DNA of 64,000 nucleotides from positions 62,001-126,000 of the forward strand of contig CALAMC010000049.1 of assembly GCA_937925655.1 (NCBI GenBank). Reading direction: 5' to 3'. The stretch's first letter is position 1, and each line of letters opens with the position of its first letter. The translations under genes were made by a program, and so were the position numbers. The notes beneath the pieces are model-generated. The model ran no database searches. It saw only the letters and a list, made by a program, of their open reading frames with translations, and was not told where the DNA came from. This stretch comes from an uncultured candidate division Zixibacteria bacterium (GTDB lineage Bacteria; Zixibacteria; MSB-5A5; GN15; PGXB01). Shown in pieces: positions 62,302 to 64,000 of the stretch.

Positions 62302-63580
62302 AACCATCAAAGTCGATTATCTGGCGCGGGTCGAAGGTGAAGGCGGGCTCTATGTCAAGGTTAAAAACGGCGTTGTCAGCGACGTCAAATTCAATATTTT
62401 CGAGCCGCCCCGCTTTTACGAAGCCTTTTTGCAGGGTCGCCGCTTCACCGAAGCCCCCGACATCACCGCCCGTATCTGCGGCATCTGCCCCGTGGCCTAC
62501 CAGATGAGCTCCGTGCACGCCATGGAGCAGATTTGCAGCGTCAAGGTTGACGGACAACTGCGCGAACTGCGGCGTCTGCTGTACTGCGGAGAATGGATCG
62601 AATCGCATGTTCTGCATATATTCATGCTCCACGCGCCCGACTTCCTGGGGTATGAGGACGCCATACTCATGGCCAAAGATCACCCCAAGGTGGTCGATCT
62701 GGCCCTGAAACTGAAAAAAATCGGCAACGACGTCATGGTCCTTCTGGGCGGCCGGGAAATCCACCCGATTAACGTCCGGGTCGGCGGTTTCTACAAGATC
62801 CCGACCAAAAAAGATCTGACTCCTCTGCTGGAACCGCTTAAATGGGCGCTGGATGCATCAGTCGAAACGGTCAAGCTGGTATCGAAATTGCCGTTTCCCG
62901 ATTTGGAACGGGATTACGAATTTATCTCGCTGAAACACCCCGATGAGTACCCCCTGTGCGAGGGGACGATCGCCTCGAGCAAAGGATTTGACGTCGAAAT
63001 CAAAGACTATCTCAAGCACGTCGAGGAAGTGCACGTCGAACACTCGACCTCGCTTCAGGGCAAAGTCATTGCTCGCGATGATTATCTGACCGGGCCGATG
63101 GCGCGGTATTTCCACAATTACGCGCGACTGCCCAAAATCGCCCGTGATGCCGCCAAAGAGGCCGGACTGGGTAAGGTTGTCAACAATCCCTTCAAGAGCA
63201 TCATTGTCAGGGCGGTGGAAACGGTTTTTGCCTGCCACGAGGCGATCCGCATAATAAAGAATTACGAGCCGCCGGATAAGCCTTTTATCGAAGTTGCGCC
63301 GAAGGCCGGAACCGGTCACGGGGCCAGCGAAGCGCCGCGCGGGTTGCTCTATCATCGCTATGAAATCGACGATCAGGGCATTATAAAGAAAGCCCGCATA
63401 ATGCCGCCGACGTCCCAAAACCAGAAGGCCGTCGAAAAGGATTTAAAGCAGTTTGTCGAACAGAATATCGACATGCCCGACGACAAACTGGCCTGGCACT
63501 GCGAGCAAACGGTGCGCAATTATGACCCCTGCATTTCCTGTTCATGTCATTTCCTGAAACTTAAAATAGATCGGGAATGA
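62291..63580 (+). CDS. hydA: Group 3b [NiFe] hydrogenase large (alpha) subunit
   Basis: 429 residues from the ATG near the end of hydD; GGAG lies ten or so bases upstream, and a longer in-frame start fully within hydD is rejected. The N-terminal Ni ligand motif is RICGICPVAYQMSS (about 59-72); the C-terminal one is DPCISCSCHFLKLKI, with a tail of a few residues after the His for removal by the maturation protease. VDYLARVEGEGG at residues 8-19 is family-typical. It carries the NiFe(CN)2CO site for H2 oxidation or evolution. The next gene starts with an ATGA overlap. Confidence 0.95.
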   Translation: MKNRTIKVDYLARVEGEGGLYVKVKNGVVSDVKFNIFEPPRFYEAFLQGRRFTEAPDITARICGICPVAYQMSSVHAMEQICSVKVDGQLRELRRLLYCGEWIESHVLHIFMLHAPDFLGYEDAILMAKDHPKVVDLALKLKKIGNDVMVLLGGREIHPINVRVGGFYKIPTKKDLTPLLEPLKWALDASVETVKLVSKLPFPDLERDYEFISLKHPDEYPLCEGTIASSKGFDVEIKDYLKHVEEVHVEHSTSLQGKVIARDDYLTGPMARYFHNYARLPKIARDAAKEAGLGKVVNNPFKSIIVRAVETVFACHEAIRIIKNYEPPDKPFIEVAPKAGTGHGASEAPRGLLYHRYEIDDQGIIKKARIMPPTSQNQKAVEKDLKQFVEQNIDMPDDKLAWHCEQTVRNYDPCISCSCHFLKLKIDRE

Positions 63581-64000
63581 ATGACATGAACCCGGCGCCT
63601 ATTGTGATAATCGGGCAGGGTAACGATTATCGCGGCGACGATGGCGCCGGCCCGGAAGTGATTCGAAAACTGAAAGAAGGCGATATCGGCATCAATGACA
63701 GCGTGACTTTAATCGCCGGGCCGATCGATATCGCCGATATTATAGACCGATGGCAAAACACGGCCTTGACAATTTTTGTCGATGCCGTGTTTTCAAAAGG
63801 AACGCCGGGCCAGATTCATATTTTCCACCCGCTGGTTTCACCTTTGCCGGAAGAATGGAAAGCGCCCGTTTCCACACACGATGCTCCGCCGTTCACTCAA
63901 GCCTTGGAACTGGGCCGAACCCTCAAACGTCTTCCTCGCGAGTTGATCGTCTATAGCATAGAAGGACAGGATTATACTCATAAAACCGAATTGACTCCGG
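63577..64000 (+). CDS. Hydrogenase maturation protease (HycI/HyaD family), cut by window edge
   Basis: 141 codons are visible without a stop. It starts at the ATGA overlap with hydA, or three codons later at 63586 with GGGA nine bases upstream. The fold is clear: IIGQGNDYRGDDGAGPEVI with the first Ni-binding acidic residue, TIFVDAVFSKG with the second Asp, and VSTHDAPPF supplying the metal His. It clips the C-terminal peptide of HydA after nickel insertion. It was outside the usual ATG-to-stop frames because the 3' end is missing. Confidence 0.9.
   Translation, partial: MNDMNPAPIVIIGQGNDYRGDDGAGPEVIRKLKEGDIGINDSVTLIAGPIDIADIIDRWQNTALTIFVDAVFSKGTPGQIHIFHPLVSPLPEEWKAPVSTHDAPPFTQALELGRTLKRLPRELIVYSIEGQDYTHKTELTP

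Noticed and set aside
1..64000. CRISPR arrays, insertion sequences, tRNA or rRNA genes
   Set aside because: No regularly spaced direct repeats, transposase-like proteins, terminal inverted repeats or cloverleaf-like intergenic sequences were recognised by eye; a tRNA scan could still find one in the few gaps.

Overview
The window reads as a chromosome segment from a Gram-negative, respiring bacterium of about 50% GC. It carries a TonB-dependent receptor, an RND pump, lipoproteins, an alternative complex III plus caa3-type oxidase cluster, a group 3b-type [NiFe] hydrogenase with part of its maturation set, and a Tmc/Hdr-like redox module. This mix suggests an uncultured lineage of the FCB group, perhaps Zixibacteria-like. 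That assignment is an inference from gene content; no rRNA or tRNA gene was seen to anchor it. Both edges cut genes: a GT-C glycosyltransferase on the left and a hydrogenase maturation protease on the right.

Layout. 1-3.2 kb: glycosyltransferase (partial), DUF362 protein, secreted metallo-beta-lactamase-fold protein, DinB protein. 3.2-9.0 kb: a compact six-gene minus-strand operon with its own consensus promoter. It encodes a cysteine-rich HTH/receiver-like regulator, a macro-domain protein, a TmcC/DsrM-like membrane subunit, an HdrD/TmcB-like Fe-S protein fused to a receiver domain, a histidine kinase with two cysteine-bearing PAS domains, and a single-domain receiver. This is the most unusual system in the window. 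9-23.6 kb: methyltransferase, EttA, a K+ transporter, a caspase-fold lipoprotein, a small unknown, DUF1573, an ECF sigma/anti-sigma pair, LemA-DUF2207, a lipoprotein glycosyltransferase, and a coupled pair of M16 peptidase-family proteins. 23.7-35.9 kb: MgtC/DUF4010 protein, TonB receptor, then a methyltransferase, Tag, nucleoside phosphorylase, LOG and exonuclease III run, then an RND pump with adaptor.

35.9-51.0 kb is one co-directional respiratory operon: ctaB, actABCDEF, a small membrane protein, SCO, coxBACD, ctaA, a second SCO and DUF420. It encodes a quinol:cytochrome c oxidoreductase (alternative complex III), an A2-type haem-copper oxidase, haem A synthesis and copper-insertion factors. 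Quinol oxidation can therefore run to oxygen through products of one locus.

51.0-54.0 kb is a pterin locus: pterin carbinolamine dehydratase facing folE, a triple-domain PTPS-family protein and an SDR of sepiapterin-reductase type. It looks like a tetrahydropterin synthesis and recycling set. 54.0-58.8 kb holds hypFCDE on the minus strand. 59.0-64.0 kb holds the divergent hydrogenase operon in the order beta, cyclic-nucleotide-binding-domain protein, gamma, delta, alpha, protease.

Product names rest on motifs read by eye, without database searching.
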